Shown here: positions 8,474 to 17,288 of the stretch, in pieces
Numbering within the stretch: the first letter of the stretch is position 1
Layout of the letters: every line of letters starts with the position of its first letter
Assembly (NCBI RefSeq): GCF_023184515.1
Contig: NZ_JAAHBP010000005.1
Coordinates: 248,001-312,000, forward strand
DNA from: Streptomyces sp. D2-8
Lineage (GTDB): Bacteria; Actinomycetota; Actinomycetes; Streptomycetales; Streptomycetaceae
Reading direction: 5' to 3'
Length of the DNA stretch: 64,000 bases
Notes under the pieces: generated by a model
What the model saw: the letters and a program-made list of their open reading frames with translations, nothing else
What the model was told of the DNA's origin: nothing
The model's database searches: none
Position numbers and translations under genes: made by a program

Positions 8474-10137
8474 GCGGACGACGACGGCCGCGTACGCAAC
8501 AGCGGGCAGGCGGGCAGCGACCGGGCAAGCCGCGCACACTGCGGACGCGGCTCGTCGTCGCGTCCGTGGTGCTGATCGCCGTGGTCTGCGCGGTGATCGG
8601 GACCGTGACGACGCTCGCGCTCAGGTCGCATCTGTACGAGCAGTTGGACGCGAAGGTCGACGACGCCGGCAAGCGGCTGTCGGGACCCGTGAAACCCGGG
8701 GACGGGAAGGACGGAGACGGGAACGACGAAGACGGGAACGGCGGGGACGAGCAGGGCGAGGATCAGCAGGACGCCGGATCGACGGACAGGGTCACCGGCT
8801 TCGCCAGGGGGCCCGCGCAGCCGGACACCATCGCCGCCGAGGTCAGTGCCGACGGCAGCGTCACCCAGGCGGTCCTCGCCGAGGAGACCTCGAACGACAG
8901 CGGCCTCTTCCAGCCGAACCTGGCCGTCCCGCTCACCGACGAGCAGAAGGCCGCCCTCGCCGAGGTGCCGAGGACGCACCGTATGTACACCATCGACATC
9001 CCCGGACTCGGCGAGTACCGCGTGCAGTACGTCTCCGCGATCGACGACGGAGGCACCTACTACGTCGCCCTGCCCACCGAGTCGGTCAACGCCACCATCA
9101 ACACCCTCATCCTCGTCGAGGTCAGCGTCACCGGCGCCGGACTGGTCGCCGCCGCCATCGCCGGCTCCGTCCTCATCGGCGTGGCCACCCGCCCCCTGCG
9201 CCGGGTCGCCGCCACCGCCACCCGGGTCTCCGAACTGCCCCTGCACTCCGGCGAGGTGAACCTCAGCGAGCGGGTCCCCGACTCCGAGACGGACCAGCAC
9301 ACCGAGGTCGGACAGGTCGGCGCCGCGCTCAACCGGATGCTGGACCACGTCCACGGGGCGCTGCACGCACGGCAGCAGAGCGAGACACGCGTCAGGCAGT
9401 TCGTCGCCGACGCCAGCCACGAGCTGCGCACCCCCCTCGCCTCCATCCGCGGGTACGCCGAGCTGACCAGACGCGGACGAGAGGACGTCGGGCCGGACAC
9501 CCGGCACGCGCTCGGGCGGATCGAGTCCGAGGCCGGCCGTATGACGCTGCTCGTCGAGGATCTGCTGCTGCTGGCCCGGCTCGACGCCGGCCGGCCCCTC
9601 CAGTTCGAGCAGACCGACCTCGTCCCGCTCGTCGTGGACACCATCAGTGACGCCCGGGCGGCCGGCCAGGACCACAACTGGCGCCTCGACCTGCCCGACG
9701 AGCCCGCGCTCGTGTCGGCGGACGCGGCCCGGCTGCAACAGGTCCTGGTCAACCTGCTCGGCAACGCGCGCAACCACACGCCACCCGGTACGACCGTCAC
9801 CGCCCGCGTCCAGCGGCGCGGCACCTGGCTGTGCGTGGACGTAGAGGACAACGGCCAGGGCATTCCGCCCGAGTTGCTCCCGCACGTCTTCGAACGGTTC
9901 GCGCGCGGCGACTCCGCGCGGTCCCGCTCCACCGGCTCGACCGGTCTCGGCCTCGCCATCGTGCAGGCCGTGGCGACCGCGCACGGCGGTGCCGTGACGG
10001 TCGACAGCGTGCCCGGGCGGACCGTGTTCACGGTGCACCTGCCCGCGCTCCCGGCGCAGCCGCAGCCGGACATGAGCCGGCAACAGCACTCACAGGCACG
10101 CCACAGCGTCACCACATGGGCACAACAGGGCGCCTGA
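8470..10137 (+). CDS. membrane sensor histidine kinase
   Basis: 555 residues. TM1 at about 28-50 and TM2 at about 208-240 enclose an extracellular sensor region. Just outside TM1 there is an acidic Gly/Asp/Asn/Glu-rich stretch (about 77-102, e.g. DGDGNDEDGNGG) made by a simple GAC/GGG-type repeat. HAMP follows, then HisKA with SHELRTPL (His317), and HATPase with N-box QVLVNLLGNARNH, DNGQGIP and GLGLAIVQA. All catalytic boxes are intact. The acidic stretch could bind cations, or it may simply be a flexible linker. It shares an ATGA junction with its regulator and lies 14 bp before the glycosyltransferase, so a single operon is likely. Confidence 0.93.
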   Translation: MSGRRRPRTQQRAGGQRPGKPRTLRTRLVVASVVLIAVVCAVIGTVTTLALRSHLYEQLDAKVDDAGKRLSGPVKPGDGKDGDGNDEDGNGGDEQGEDQQDAGSTDRVTGFARGPAQPDTIAAEVSADGSVTQAVLAEETSNDSGLFQPNLAVPLTDEQKAALAEVPRTHRMYTIDIPGLGEYRVQYVSAIDDGGTYYVALPTESVNATINTLILVEVSVTGAGLVAAAIAGSVLIGVATRPLRRVAATATRVSELPLHSGEVNLSERVPDSETDQHTEVGQVGAALNRMLDHVHGALHARQQSETRVRQFVADASHELRTPLASIRGYAELTRRGREDVGPDTRHALGRIESEAGRMTLLVEDLLLLARLDAGRPLQFEQTDLVPLVVDTISDARAAGQDHNWRLDLPDEPALVSADAARLQQVLVNLLGNARNHTPPGTTVTARVQRRGTWLCVDVEDNGQGIPPELLPHVFERFARGDSARSRSTGSTGLGLAIVQAVATAHGGAVTVDSVPGRTVFTVHLPALPAQPQPDMSRQQHSQARHSVTTWAQQGA

Positions 10138-10151
10138 CGAAAGTCGGTTCC

Positions 10152-11531
10152 ATGCGAACCGATTCTTCTCCCGGCACCCTGCCGGCGCGGGAGCACCTCC
10201 CGGCCGCACCAGCCGGTACGCCTGTCCTGGACGTAGTGATCCCCGTCTACAACGAGGAGAAGGACCTCCAGCCGTGCGTCCGCAGACTGCACGAACATCT
10301 CGACCGGACGTTCCCGTACGCGTTCCGCATCACCATCGCGGACAACGCCTCCACGGACACCACCCCGCAGGTGGCCGGGCGGCTGGCGGCGGAGATCCCC
10401 GAGGTCACCACCTTCCGCCTGGAGCAGAAGGGCCGCGGCCGGGCCCTGCGGGCCGTCTGGTCGGCCTCGGACGCCCCGGTCCTCGCCTACATGGACGTGG
10501 ATCTGTCCACCGACCTCAACGCCCTGCTGCCGCTGGTGGCGCCGCTGATCTCCGGTCACTCGGACCTCGCGATCGGCTCCCGGCTGGCCCGCAGTTCGCG
10601 GGTGGTGCGCGGCCCCAAGCGGGAGTTCATCAGCCGGGCCTACAACCTCATCCTGCGCGGCTCGCTCCAGGCGCGGTTCTCGGACGCCCAGTGCGGCTTC
10701 AAGGCGATCCGCCGGGACGTGGCTCAGGTGCTGCTGCCGCTCGTAGAGGACACCGGCTGGTTCTTCGACACGGAGATGCTGGTGCTCGCCGAGCGCGCGG
10801 GGCTGCGGATCCACGAGGTGCCGGTCGACTGGGTCGACGACCCCGACTCGACCGTGCACATCGTCAAGACCGCGACCGACGACCTCAAGGGCGTGTGGCG
10901 GGTCGGCAGGGCCCTGGCCACCGGCTCGCTGCCGCTGGACCGGCTCGCCCGGCCGTTCGGCGACGACCCGCGCGACCGTGACATCAAGGACGTGCCGACG
11001 GGGCTCGCCCGCCAGCTCGTCGGATTCTGCGTCGTCGGCGCCCTGTCCACCCTCTTCTACCTGCTGCTCTACAGCGGCTTCCGGGTCTTCACCGGCTCGC
11101 AGGTCGCCAACGCCCTCGCCCTGCTGGTCTCGGCGGTCGCCAACACCGCGGCCAACCGGCGGCTCACCTTCGGGGTGCGCGGGCGCGGCGGGGCGGTACG
11201 GCACCAGGCGCAGGGCCTGGTCGTCTTCGGTATCGGGCTCGCCCTGACCAGCGGCTCGCTCGCGGCACTGAACGCGGCGACCTCCGAACCCGCGCACTCC
11301 ACCGAACTGGCCGTCCTCATCGCGGCCAACCTCGCGGCGACCGTGCTGCGCTTCCTGCTCTTCCGGGCGTGGGTGTTCCCGGACCGGCACGAGGACGACT
11401 CGCCGGTGTTCGCCCCGTCCCACCCCACCCAGTTCCGCGCCGGTGAAGCCGCGGACGGCACCTGGCCGGACGTCACCCTGCAACTGCTGCCGGTGCGCCC
11501 GCACGACACCGATTCGAGGGACTTCCGATGA
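10152..11531 (+). CDS. GT2 polyprenol-phosphate glycosyltransferase fused to a GtrA domain
   Basis: 459 residues. The N-terminal catalytic domain is of the dolichol-phosphate-mannose-synthase/ArnC type: LDVVIPVYNEEKDL, ADNASTD, the AYMDVDLSTD metal/nucleotide-sugar site, IGSRLARSS and DAQCGFKAI. The C-terminal 130 residues form a four-helix GtrA membrane domain (QLVGFCVVGALSTLFYLLLY onward). It probably loads a sugar onto polyprenyl phosphate at the inner face and may help flip it. The downstream GT39 protein, whose start overlaps this stop (ATGA), would use the product outside. Confidence 0.9.
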   Translation: MRTDSSPGTLPAREHLPAAPAGTPVLDVVIPVYNEEKDLQPCVRRLHEHLDRTFPYAFRITIADNASTDTTPQVAGRLAAEIPEVTTFRLEQKGRGRALRAVWSASDAPVLAYMDVDLSTDLNALLPLVAPLISGHSDLAIGSRLARSSRVVRGPKREFISRAYNLILRGSLQARFSDAQCGFKAIRRDVAQVLLPLVEDTGWFFDTEMLVLAERAGLRIHEVPVDWVDDPDSTVHIVKTATDDLKGVWRVGRALATGSLPLDRLARPFGDDPRDRDIKDVPTGLARQLVGFCVVGALSTLFYLLLYSGFRVFTGSQVANALALLVSAVANTAANRRLTFGVRGRGGAVRHQAQGLVVFGIGLALTSGSLAALNAATSEPAHSTELAVLIAANLAATVLRFLLFRAWVFPDRHEDDSPVFAPSHPTQFRAGEAADGTWPDVTLQLLPVRPHDTDSRDFR

Positions 11532-13666
11532 CCGTCCACTTCGACCAGCCGACCACCGGCCGGGACACGAGTCCCGACAGCTGGACCCGGCCTCCGACCC
11601 CCGCCCCTGCCCCCGGCGCCCCCAAGAGGCCCTTCGTGCAGCGGCTTCGGCACGGCCGGCCCGAGGACCCCCGCTGGGCCCGCCCCGCCTTCCTCGCCCT
11701 GCTGCTGGCGACGGTGGCGCTCTACCTCTACAACCTGAGCGCGTCCGGCTACGCCAACTCCTTCTACTCGGCGGCCGTACAGGCCGGCAGCCAGTCCTGG
11801 AAGGCGTTCTTCTTCGGCTCGCTGGACGCGGCGAACGCCATCACCGTCGACAAGCCCCCGGCCGCCCTGTGGCCGATGGCCCTCTCCGTGCGGCTCTTCG
11901 GCCTCAGCTCCTGGGCGATCCTCGCCCCCGAGGTCCTCATGGGCGTCGGCACGGTGGGCATCGTCTACGCGGCCGTGCGCCGCCGGTTCAGCCCTGCGGC
12001 CGGACTGATCGCGGGCGCCGTGCTCGCGCTCACCCCCGTCGCGGCGCTGATGTTCCGCTTCAACAACCCCGACGCGATGCTGGCGCTGCTGATGGCGGCG
12101 GCCTGCTACTTCGTCATCCGCGCCCTGGAGGACGGCCGCACCAAGTGGCTGCTGTGGGCCGGTGCCGCGATCGGCTTCGCCTTCCTCGCCAAGACGCTCC
12201 AGGCCTTCCTGATCCTGCCGCCGCTCGCCCTGGTCTACGGCGTCTGCGCGCCGGTGACGGTGAAGAAGCGGATCGGGCAGCTCGCCGCGGGCCTGGCCGC
12301 GATCGTCGTCTCCGGTGGGTGGTGGGTCGCGATCGTCGAGCTGTGGCCCGCGTCCTCCCGTCCGTACATCGGCGGCTCGCAGAACAACAGCTTCCTGGAA
12401 CTGACCTTCGGCTACAACGGCCTGGGCCGGCTCAACGGCGACGAGACCGGCAGCGTCGGAGGCGGCGGGGGCGGCAACGGCGGTGGAGCCTGGGGCGAGA
12501 CCGGCTGGGACCGGATGTTCAGCTCCGCCATCGGCGGCCAGATCTCCTGGCTGATCCCGGCCGCGCTGATCCTGCTCGTCGCGGGTCTGGTGGCCACGCG
12601 CAAGGCGAAGCGCACGTCGGTGACCCGCGGTTCGTTCCTGGTCTGGGGCGGCGCGCTGCTCACGACCATGCTGATCTTCAGCTATATGCAGGGCATCTTC
12701 CACGAGTACTACACGGTGGCCCTCGCCCCCTACATCGCCCCGCTGGTCGGCATGGGCGCGGCGCTGCTCTGGGAGAAGCGCGACAAGGCGTGGGCGTCGC
12801 TGACCCTGGCCGCCGCGATGACGGCGACCGCGGCCTGGGGGTACGTCCTGCTCAACCGCTCCTCCGACTACCTGCCCTGGCTCAAGTGGCTCGTCCTCGT
12901 CGGCGGTCTGACGGCGGCCCTCGGCCTGATCTTCGCCGGCCGGCTGGGACGCCGACTGGCCCTGGGAGCGGCCGGGCTGAGTCTCGTCGCCGCACTGGCG
13001 GGTCCGGCGGCGTACACCCTCACCACCGTGAACGAGGGGCACACCGGCTCGATCGTCACGGCGGGTCCTGCGGTCGCGGGCGGTCGCGGCGGTCCGGGCG
13101 GTGGCGGTGGTCCCGGCGGCGGCTTCCCGGGCGGCGGCCAGAGCCAGCAGAACGGCAACGGCAATGCCCAGGGTCAGCAGGGCAACGGCTTCCCCGGCGG
13201 CCAGAACCAGCAGGGCCAGAACCAGCAGGGCCAGGGCCAGAACCAGCAGAACGGCGACGGCGGCCGTATGGGCGGCATGGGTGGCGGTGTCGGCGGCCTG
13301 CTCAACGGCGCCAGCGTCAGCTCCGAGGCCAAGAAGCTGCTGGAGACCGACGCCGACCAGTACACCTGGGCCGCGGCGGCCATCGGCGCCCAGAACGCGG
13401 CGAGTTACCAGCTGTCGACCGGCGACCCGGTGATGGCCATCGGCGGCTTCAACGGAACCGACCCGTCCCCGACGCTGGCCCAGTTCAAGAAGTACGTGGC
13501 GGACGGAAAGATCCACTACTTCATCGCCTCGGGCAGCATGGGCGGCATGGGCGGCAGCAGCGACGGAACGTCCTCCCAGATCACCTCCTGGGTCGAGGCC
13601 ACCTTCAAGAAGGTCACGGTCGGTTCGACCACCTTCTACGACCTCACCCAGAAGGCGAGCAGCTGA
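11528..13666 (+). CDS. GT39/ArnT-like membrane glycosyltransferase
   Basis: 712 residues. Multiple membrane segments begin at FLALLLATVALYLYNLS. The family's extracellular acidic residues occur in SGYANSFYSAAV (motif position of the catalytic Asp/Glu) and VDKPPAALWPMALS, followed by FRFNNPDAMLALL. Two low-complexity inserts are striking: GGGGGGNGGGAWG (about 313-325) and a Gly/Gln/Asn-rich linker of about 75 residues (near 518-590, with repeated QNQQGQ). A C-terminal extracellular domain follows (DADQYTWAAAAIG, MAIGGFNGTDPSPT). It probably moves a polyprenol-linked sugar to an envelope acceptor; the acceptor is unknown. It is last gene of the operon. Confidence 0.88.
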   Translation: MTVHFDQPTTGRDTSPDSWTRPPTPAPAPGAPKRPFVQRLRHGRPEDPRWARPAFLALLLATVALYLYNLSASGYANSFYSAAVQAGSQSWKAFFFGSLDAANAITVDKPPAALWPMALSVRLFGLSSWAILAPEVLMGVGTVGIVYAAVRRRFSPAAGLIAGAVLALTPVAALMFRFNNPDAMLALLMAAACYFVIRALEDGRTKWLLWAGAAIGFAFLAKTLQAFLILPPLALVYGVCAPVTVKKRIGQLAAGLAAIVVSGGWWVAIVELWPASSRPYIGGSQNNSFLELTFGYNGLGRLNGDETGSVGGGGGGNGGGAWGETGWDRMFSSAIGGQISWLIPAALILLVAGLVATRKAKRTSVTRGSFLVWGGALLTTMLIFSYMQGIFHEYYTVALAPYIAPLVGMGAALLWEKRDKAWASLTLAAAMTATAAWGYVLLNRSSDYLPWLKWLVLVGGLTAALGLIFAGRLGRRLALGAAGLSLVAALAGPAAYTLTTVNEGHTGSIVTAGPAVAGGRGGPGGGGGPGGGFPGGGQSQQNGNGNAQGQQGNGFPGGQNQQGQNQQGQGQNQQNGDGGRMGGMGGGVGGLLNGASVSSEAKKLLETDADQYTWAAAAIGAQNAASYQLSTGDPVMAIGGFNGTDPSPTLAQFKKYVADGKIHYFIASGSMGGMGGSSDGTSSQITSWVEATFKKVTVGSTTFYDLTQKASS

Positions 13667-13682
13667 CACGTCCTTGAGCGGA

Positions 13683-13715
13683 CGAAGGGCGGTGGCCGAA
13701 AGCCACCGCCCTTCG
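13683..13715 (+). terminator. terminator of the two-component/glycosyltransferase operon
   Basis: Perfect 14-bp stem (CGAAGGGCGGTGGC with its complement) and a CGAAA loop, 17 bp after the GT39 stop. Confidence 0.85.
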
Positions 13716-13735
13716 CCGTCTGCGCCGACCCTCCG

Positions 13736-13772
13736 TTGTACGCCGTATAGGAAATGCTCTACGGTGTACAAC
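13736..13772 (+). promoter_or_regulatory. palindromic operator overlapping a promoter for a leaderless message
   Basis: TTGTACGCCGTATAG (13736-13750) and CTCTACGGTGTACAA (13757-13771) are inverted arms matching at 13 of 15 positions with a 6-nt spacer. Within them, TTGTAC (13736-13741) and TACGGT (13760-13765) sit 18 nt apart as -35 and -10 boxes. A start 7-8 nt after the -10 box falls on the ATG at 13773, which has no ribosome-binding site. The TetR-family protein encoded downstream is the obvious ligand. Confidence 0.75.
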
Positions 13773-15269
13773 ATGACGACGTCCCCCCAGGAAACGGCCC
13801 CGCCGCACACCGCACAGGGCGGCCACCCCCAGCGCTGGCTGATCCTCGGTGTCATCTGCCTCGCGCAGCTCACCGTGCTGCTCGACAACACGATCCTGAA
13901 CGTGGCGATCCCCTCGCTCACCCGTGAGATGCACGCGACGACCGCCGACGTCCAGTGGATGATGAACGCGTACGCGCTGGTCCAGTCCGGCCTGCTGCTC
14001 ACCGCGGGCAACGCCGCCGACCGCTACGGCCGCAAGCTGCTGCTGATGGCGGGCCTCGCGATCTTCGGGGTGGGCTCGCTGGCGGCGGGCCTCTCCCAGA
14101 GCCCCGGCCAGCTGATCGCGGCCCGTGCGGGGATGGGCGTCGGCGGCGCGCTGCTGATGACCACGATCCTCGCCGTCGTCGTGCAGATCTTCGACGACCA
14201 GGAGCGGGTGAAGGCCATCGCGCTGTGGTCGACGGTCAGTTCGCTCGGGTTCGCGGCCGGGCCGCTGATCGGCGGTGTGATGCTGAACCACTTCTGGTGG
14301 GGCGCGATCTTCCTGATCAACATCCCGGTCGCCGTGCTCGGCCTGGTCGCGGTCGCCGCGCTCGTGCCGGAGTCCAGGCACCGGACGGGCGCGCGGCCCG
14401 ACCTGGTCGGAGCGGTGCTGTCGACCATCGGCATGACGGCCGTGGTGTACGCGATCATCACCGGGCCCGAGCACGGCTGGACCTCCTCGCAGGTGCTGCT
14501 CTCCGCGCTGATCGGCGTGGTGGTCCTGGGCCTCTTCGTGACGTGGGAACTGCGCACCGAGCACCCGATGCTGGACATGCACTTCTTCCGCAACCAGAAG
14601 TTCGTGGGCGCGGTCGCGGGCGCGATCCTCGTGGCGTTCGGCATGACGGGGTCGCTGTTCCTGCTCACACAGCATCTGCAGTTCGTCCTCGGCTACGAGC
14701 CGCTGGACGCCGGGCTGCGGACGGCGCCGCTGGCGCTGACCGTCGTCGCGCTCAACTTCACGGGGGTCGGGGCGAAGCTGGTGCTGAGGATGGGGACGCC
14801 GGGGGCGATCGCGCTCGGCATGACCCTGGTGTCCGCCGGACTGGCTGCGATCGCGCTGCTCGGCGGCCACGGGTACGGGGGCATGCTGCTCGGGCTGATC
14901 GTGATGGGGGCGGGTGTGGCGTTGTCCATGCCGGCGATGGCCAACGCGATCATGAGCGCGATCCCGCCGGAGAAGGCGGGGGTCGGCGCGGGGATCAACG
15001 GCACGCTCGCGGAGTTCGGCAACGGGCTGGGGGTCGCGGTCCTCGGTGCCGTGCTCAACTCGCGGTTCGCGTCGCTGGTCGCCGTGTCCGCGACATCGCT
15101 TCCGGCTGCGCTGGCGGCGGCGGACTCGGCCGGGGAGAAGGCGCGGATCGCCGACGCGTTCGCCTCCGGGCTGGAGACCAGTCAGCTGGTCGGGGCGGTC
15201 GCCGTGCTGGCCGGCGGACTGGTCGCGGCCGCGTTGCTTCGGCGGGCCGAGCGGGCAGAGTCCGCCTAG
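13773..15269 (+). CDS. DHA2-family MFS drug exporter (14 TM)
   Basis: 498 residues. Begins with a hydrophilic tail and a first helix WLILGVICLAQLTVLLDNTILNVAIPSL, the EmrB/QacA motif with the membrane Asp. Motif A-like NAADRYGRKLLLMAG and the antiporter motif C-like GFAAGPLIGGVML are present. About 14 hydrophobic segments are visible. It would export lipophilic compounds using the proton gradient. The substrate is not predictable. Its promoter is embedded in a palindrome, and a TetR gene lies 116 bp downstream on the same strand, so a repressor/exporter pair is likely. Confidence 0.92.
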   Translation: MTTSPQETAPPHTAQGGHPQRWLILGVICLAQLTVLLDNTILNVAIPSLTREMHATTADVQWMMNAYALVQSGLLLTAGNAADRYGRKLLLMAGLAIFGVGSLAAGLSQSPGQLIAARAGMGVGGALLMTTILAVVVQIFDDQERVKAIALWSTVSSLGFAAGPLIGGVMLNHFWWGAIFLINIPVAVLGLVAVAALVPESRHRTGARPDLVGAVLSTIGMTAVVYAIITGPEHGWTSSQVLLSALIGVVVLGLFVTWELRTEHPMLDMHFFRNQKFVGAVAGAILVAFGMTGSLFLLTQHLQFVLGYEPLDAGLRTAPLALTVVALNFTGVGAKLVLRMGTPGAIALGMTLVSAGLAAIALLGGHGYGGMLLGLIVMGAGVALSMPAMANAIMSAIPPEKAGVGAGINGTLAEFGNGLGVAVLGAVLNSRFASLVAVSATSLPAALAAADSAGEKARIADAFASGLETSQLVGAVAVLAGGLVAAALLRRAERAESA

Positions 15270-15385
15270 GCCGTGTCCGCGAGGTCCCGTCGTCCGCGCG
15301 GAGGCGGGCCCGCGCCACAGCCCGCGCTCCTTGCCAGGAAGCGCGTCTAGCATGAGCGGCATCGAAAGATCGAGGAAGGTGCGCC

Positions 15386-16165
15386 ATGGCGAAAGCCGCC
15401 CGGCAGGATCAGCCGCGGTCCAGCGTCTGGCTGGAGAGCACAGCGCACCGGCGGCGCGGTGGAGGGCAGCCCTCGGGGCTGGACCGGGCGCGCATCATCG
15501 ACGTCACCGTGCGGCTGCTGGACGCCGAGGGGCTGGCCAAGTTCTCCATGCGGCGGCTCGCCGGCGAGCTGAACGTCACCGCGATGTCCGTCTACTGGTA
15601 CGTCGACACCAAGGACGACCTGCTCGAACTCGCCCTGGACCAGGCCATGGGCGAGATGCGGCTGCCCGACCCGGACGCCGGTGAGGACTGGCGGGACCAG
15701 GTGCGGGCGCTCGCCCGGGAGTACCGGACGCTGCTGGTGCGGCACCCCTGGGTGTCCGCGCTGGTCGGGGTCTTCCTCAACATCGGCCCCAACAACCTGG
15801 CGTTCTCACGGGTCGTCCAGCGCGTCGTCCGCAGGACCGGGCTGCCCGCGAAACGCCTGACGAGCGCGATCTCGGCCGTCTTCCAGTTCGTCTACGGCTA
15901 CGGCACCCTGGAGGGCCATCTCGCCACCCGGGCCGCGGCCGGCGGGATGACCGTGGACGAGTACTTCCAGCAGGCCCTGAGCACCGTGACCGCCGCCCCG
16001 CAGGCCGCCGAGGTCATCCAGGAGTCCCAGGAGATCATGGCGGCGCGCGGCGGCGACACGGTCGCCGAGATGCTGGAGCGCGACTTCGAGTTCGCGCTGG
16101 AGCTGCTGATCGCGGGCATCGACGCGATGGTCGCCCGCGAGCGGGAAGCCTCCGGGGAGAGCTGA
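15386..16165 (+). CDS. TetR-family repressor, likely of the upstream exporter
   Basis: 259 residues. After a basic N-terminal arm (HRRRGGGQPSG) comes the TetR helix-turn-helix: ARIIDVTVRLLDAEGLAKFSMRRLAGELNVTAMSVYWYVDTKDDLLELALD. The C-terminal ligand domain is the TetR_C type found in tetracycline-repressor-like proteins. It is preceded by GAGGAAGGTGCGCC before ATG. The last three codons and the stop lie inside an 18-bp tandem repeat. Confidence 0.9.
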   Translation: MAKAARQDQPRSSVWLESTAHRRRGGGQPSGLDRARIIDVTVRLLDAEGLAKFSMRRLAGELNVTAMSVYWYVDTKDDLLELALDQAMGEMRLPDPDAGEDWRDQVRALAREYRTLLVRHPWVSALVGVFLNIGPNNLAFSRVVQRVVRRTGLPAKRLTSAISAVFQFVYGYGTLEGHLATRAAAGGMTVDEYFQQALSTVTAAPQAAEVIQESQEIMAARGGDTVAEMLERDFEFALELLIAGIDAMVAREREASGES

Positions 16166-16220
16166 CCCCCCGGGGAGAGCTGACCCCCCGGGGAGAGCTG
16201 ACCCCCCGGGGAGAGCTGAC
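16153..16220. repeat. 18-bp tandem repeat (3.8 copies) carrying the TetR stop codon
   Basis: The unit CGGGGAGAGCTGACCCCC starts at 16153, 16171 and 16189, with a partial fourth copy at 16207. As 18 is a multiple of 3, each copy places an in-frame TGA (16163, 16181, 16199, 16217) for the tetR frame. GGGG/CCCC arms inside each unit can form small hairpins, so the array may also act as the terminator between the convergent genes. Confidence 0.95.
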
Positions 16221-16691
16221 CTACTCGCCCTCCACCAGTCGCGCCGGGAAGCCACCGGTCGCCACCGGCCCCCACCGCTCCGGCGTGATCCGGATGATCG
16301 ACTTGCCCTGCTTGAGCATCGCCGCGCGGTACTCGTCCCAGTCGGGGTGCTCCCCGGCGATGTTCCGGTAGTACTCCACGAGCGGTTCGACGGAGTCGGG
16401 GGTGTCGATGATCTCGGCCGTGCCGTCGATCTGGACCCAGGGGCCGTTCCAGTCGTCGCTGAGCACGAGCAGGCTCACGCGCGGGTCCCGCTTGGCGTTG
16501 CGGGTCTTGGCGCGCTCTGGGTAGGTGGAGACCACGATCCGGCCGGAGTCGTCGACACCGCAGGTCAGCGGGGATCCCTGAGGGCCGCCGTCGGCCCGCC
16601 GGGTCAGCAGGATCGCGTGGTGCCGGGGGCGTACGAAGTCGAGCAACTCGTCCAGGGAGACACGGGTGTTCGTCGCGATGTTCGGTGCCAT
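16221..16691 (-). CDS. PPOX-class F420-dependent oxidoreductase
   Basis: 156 residues. Split beta-barrel flavin/deazaflavin family of the Rv1155 type: HHAILLTRRADGGPQGSPLTCGVDDSGRIVVSTYPERAKTRNAKRDPRVSLLV, then WVQIDGTAEI and a C-terminal RITPERW. The R-A-K-T-R-N and DPRVSL patterns are typical of the cofactor site. It is probably a cytosolic reductase using F420 or FMN; the substrate is unknown. It converges with tetR, with the 18-bp repeat filling the gap, and its upstream end is 10 bp from the STAS gene stop, so the STAS gene lies upstream on the same strand. Confidence 0.85.
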   Translation of the reverse strand: MAPNIATNTRVSLDELLDFVRPRHHAILLTRRADGGPQGSPLTCGVDDSGRIVVSTYPERAKTRNAKRDPRVSLLVLSDDWNGPWVQIDGTAEIIDTPDSVEPLVEYYRNIAGEHPDWDEYRAAMLKQGKSIIRITPERWGPVATGGFPARLVEGE

Positions 16692-16701
16692 GCCCGGCAG
16701 C

Positions 16702-17055
16702 CTACGACGCCAGGGCTTCGGCGAGGTTGTCGTACACGGGGACGTCCCGGCGCAGCCGGGTCAGTTCCAGGACACGGCTCGTGACCCCCTCCGGCCGGGC
16801 CACCAGACGGACCCGGGCCCCGGGGGGCAGCCGGTGCCGTACGTCGTTGATGAGGCGTATGCCCTGGGAGTCCATGAACGAGGTCGTGGTCAGGTCCAGG
16901 ACGAGGACCTCCAGTCGGTCGCCACGGGCCCGCGCTGCCGACACGACGAGCGGCAGCAGCTCCGCCGCGTTACAGAAGTCGATCTCGGCGGGCAGGGTGA
17001 GGTGGACGCGGCCGGGGAGGTCGCGCGGTTCTGTGGGATTCGTGAAGAAGGTCAC
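16702..17055 (-). CDS. STAS-domain anti-sigma factor antagonist-like protein
   Basis: 117 residues from the GTG at 17055, chosen because AGGTGA lies 5 nt upstream. GTG at 17064 and ATG at 17127 are alternatives with poorer sites. The STAS core is LPGRVHLTLPAEIDFCNAAELLPLV, LEVLVLDLTTTSFMDSQGIRLINDVRHRL and RVRLVARPEG. The TSFMDSQGI loop keeps the Ser that SpoIIAB-type kinases phosphorylate. It probably switches a partner anti-sigma factor. It is divergent from a GAF-ANTAR gene, which fits a stress-signalling neighbourhood. Confidence 0.85.
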   Translation of the reverse strand: MTFFTNPTEPRDLPGRVHLTLPAEIDFCNAAELLPLVVSAARARGDRLEVLVLDLTTTSFMDSQGIRLINDVRHRLPPGARVRLVARPEGVTSRVLELTRLRRDVPVYDNLAEALAS

Positions 17056-17288
17056 GGCACTCACCTGGCAGACGTTCGTCCGGATTCCGGTAAGGCCGCT
17101 TCCTGACCCTTGGCGCCATTCCATCATGCGGGGGGCGGGTGGTGGAAGCGCCTGCGGCGGCGTCGGCCGGACGTCACCTGGAGGCAACCGAGCAGTTAGA
17201 GTGCTGTCCGTCCTGTGCTCGCAGTCGGGAATGTGCTGCGGAGCTCTCCTGCGCACGGCCATGGCCGTGCATGCCGAAGAGGTTCGTG

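Noticed and set aside
9060..14011. Very long minus-strand open frames (800-980 codons) opposite the kinase and glycosyltransferase genes
   Set aside because: They are antisense shadows produced by high GC third positions; their translations are Arg/Gly/Ala-rich without domains, and the plus-strand genes have clear families.
15898..16275. Repeated QLSPGG peptide in a minus-strand frame
   Set aside because: It is the translation of the 18-bp repeat at the tetR stop codon in a frame that is not used.
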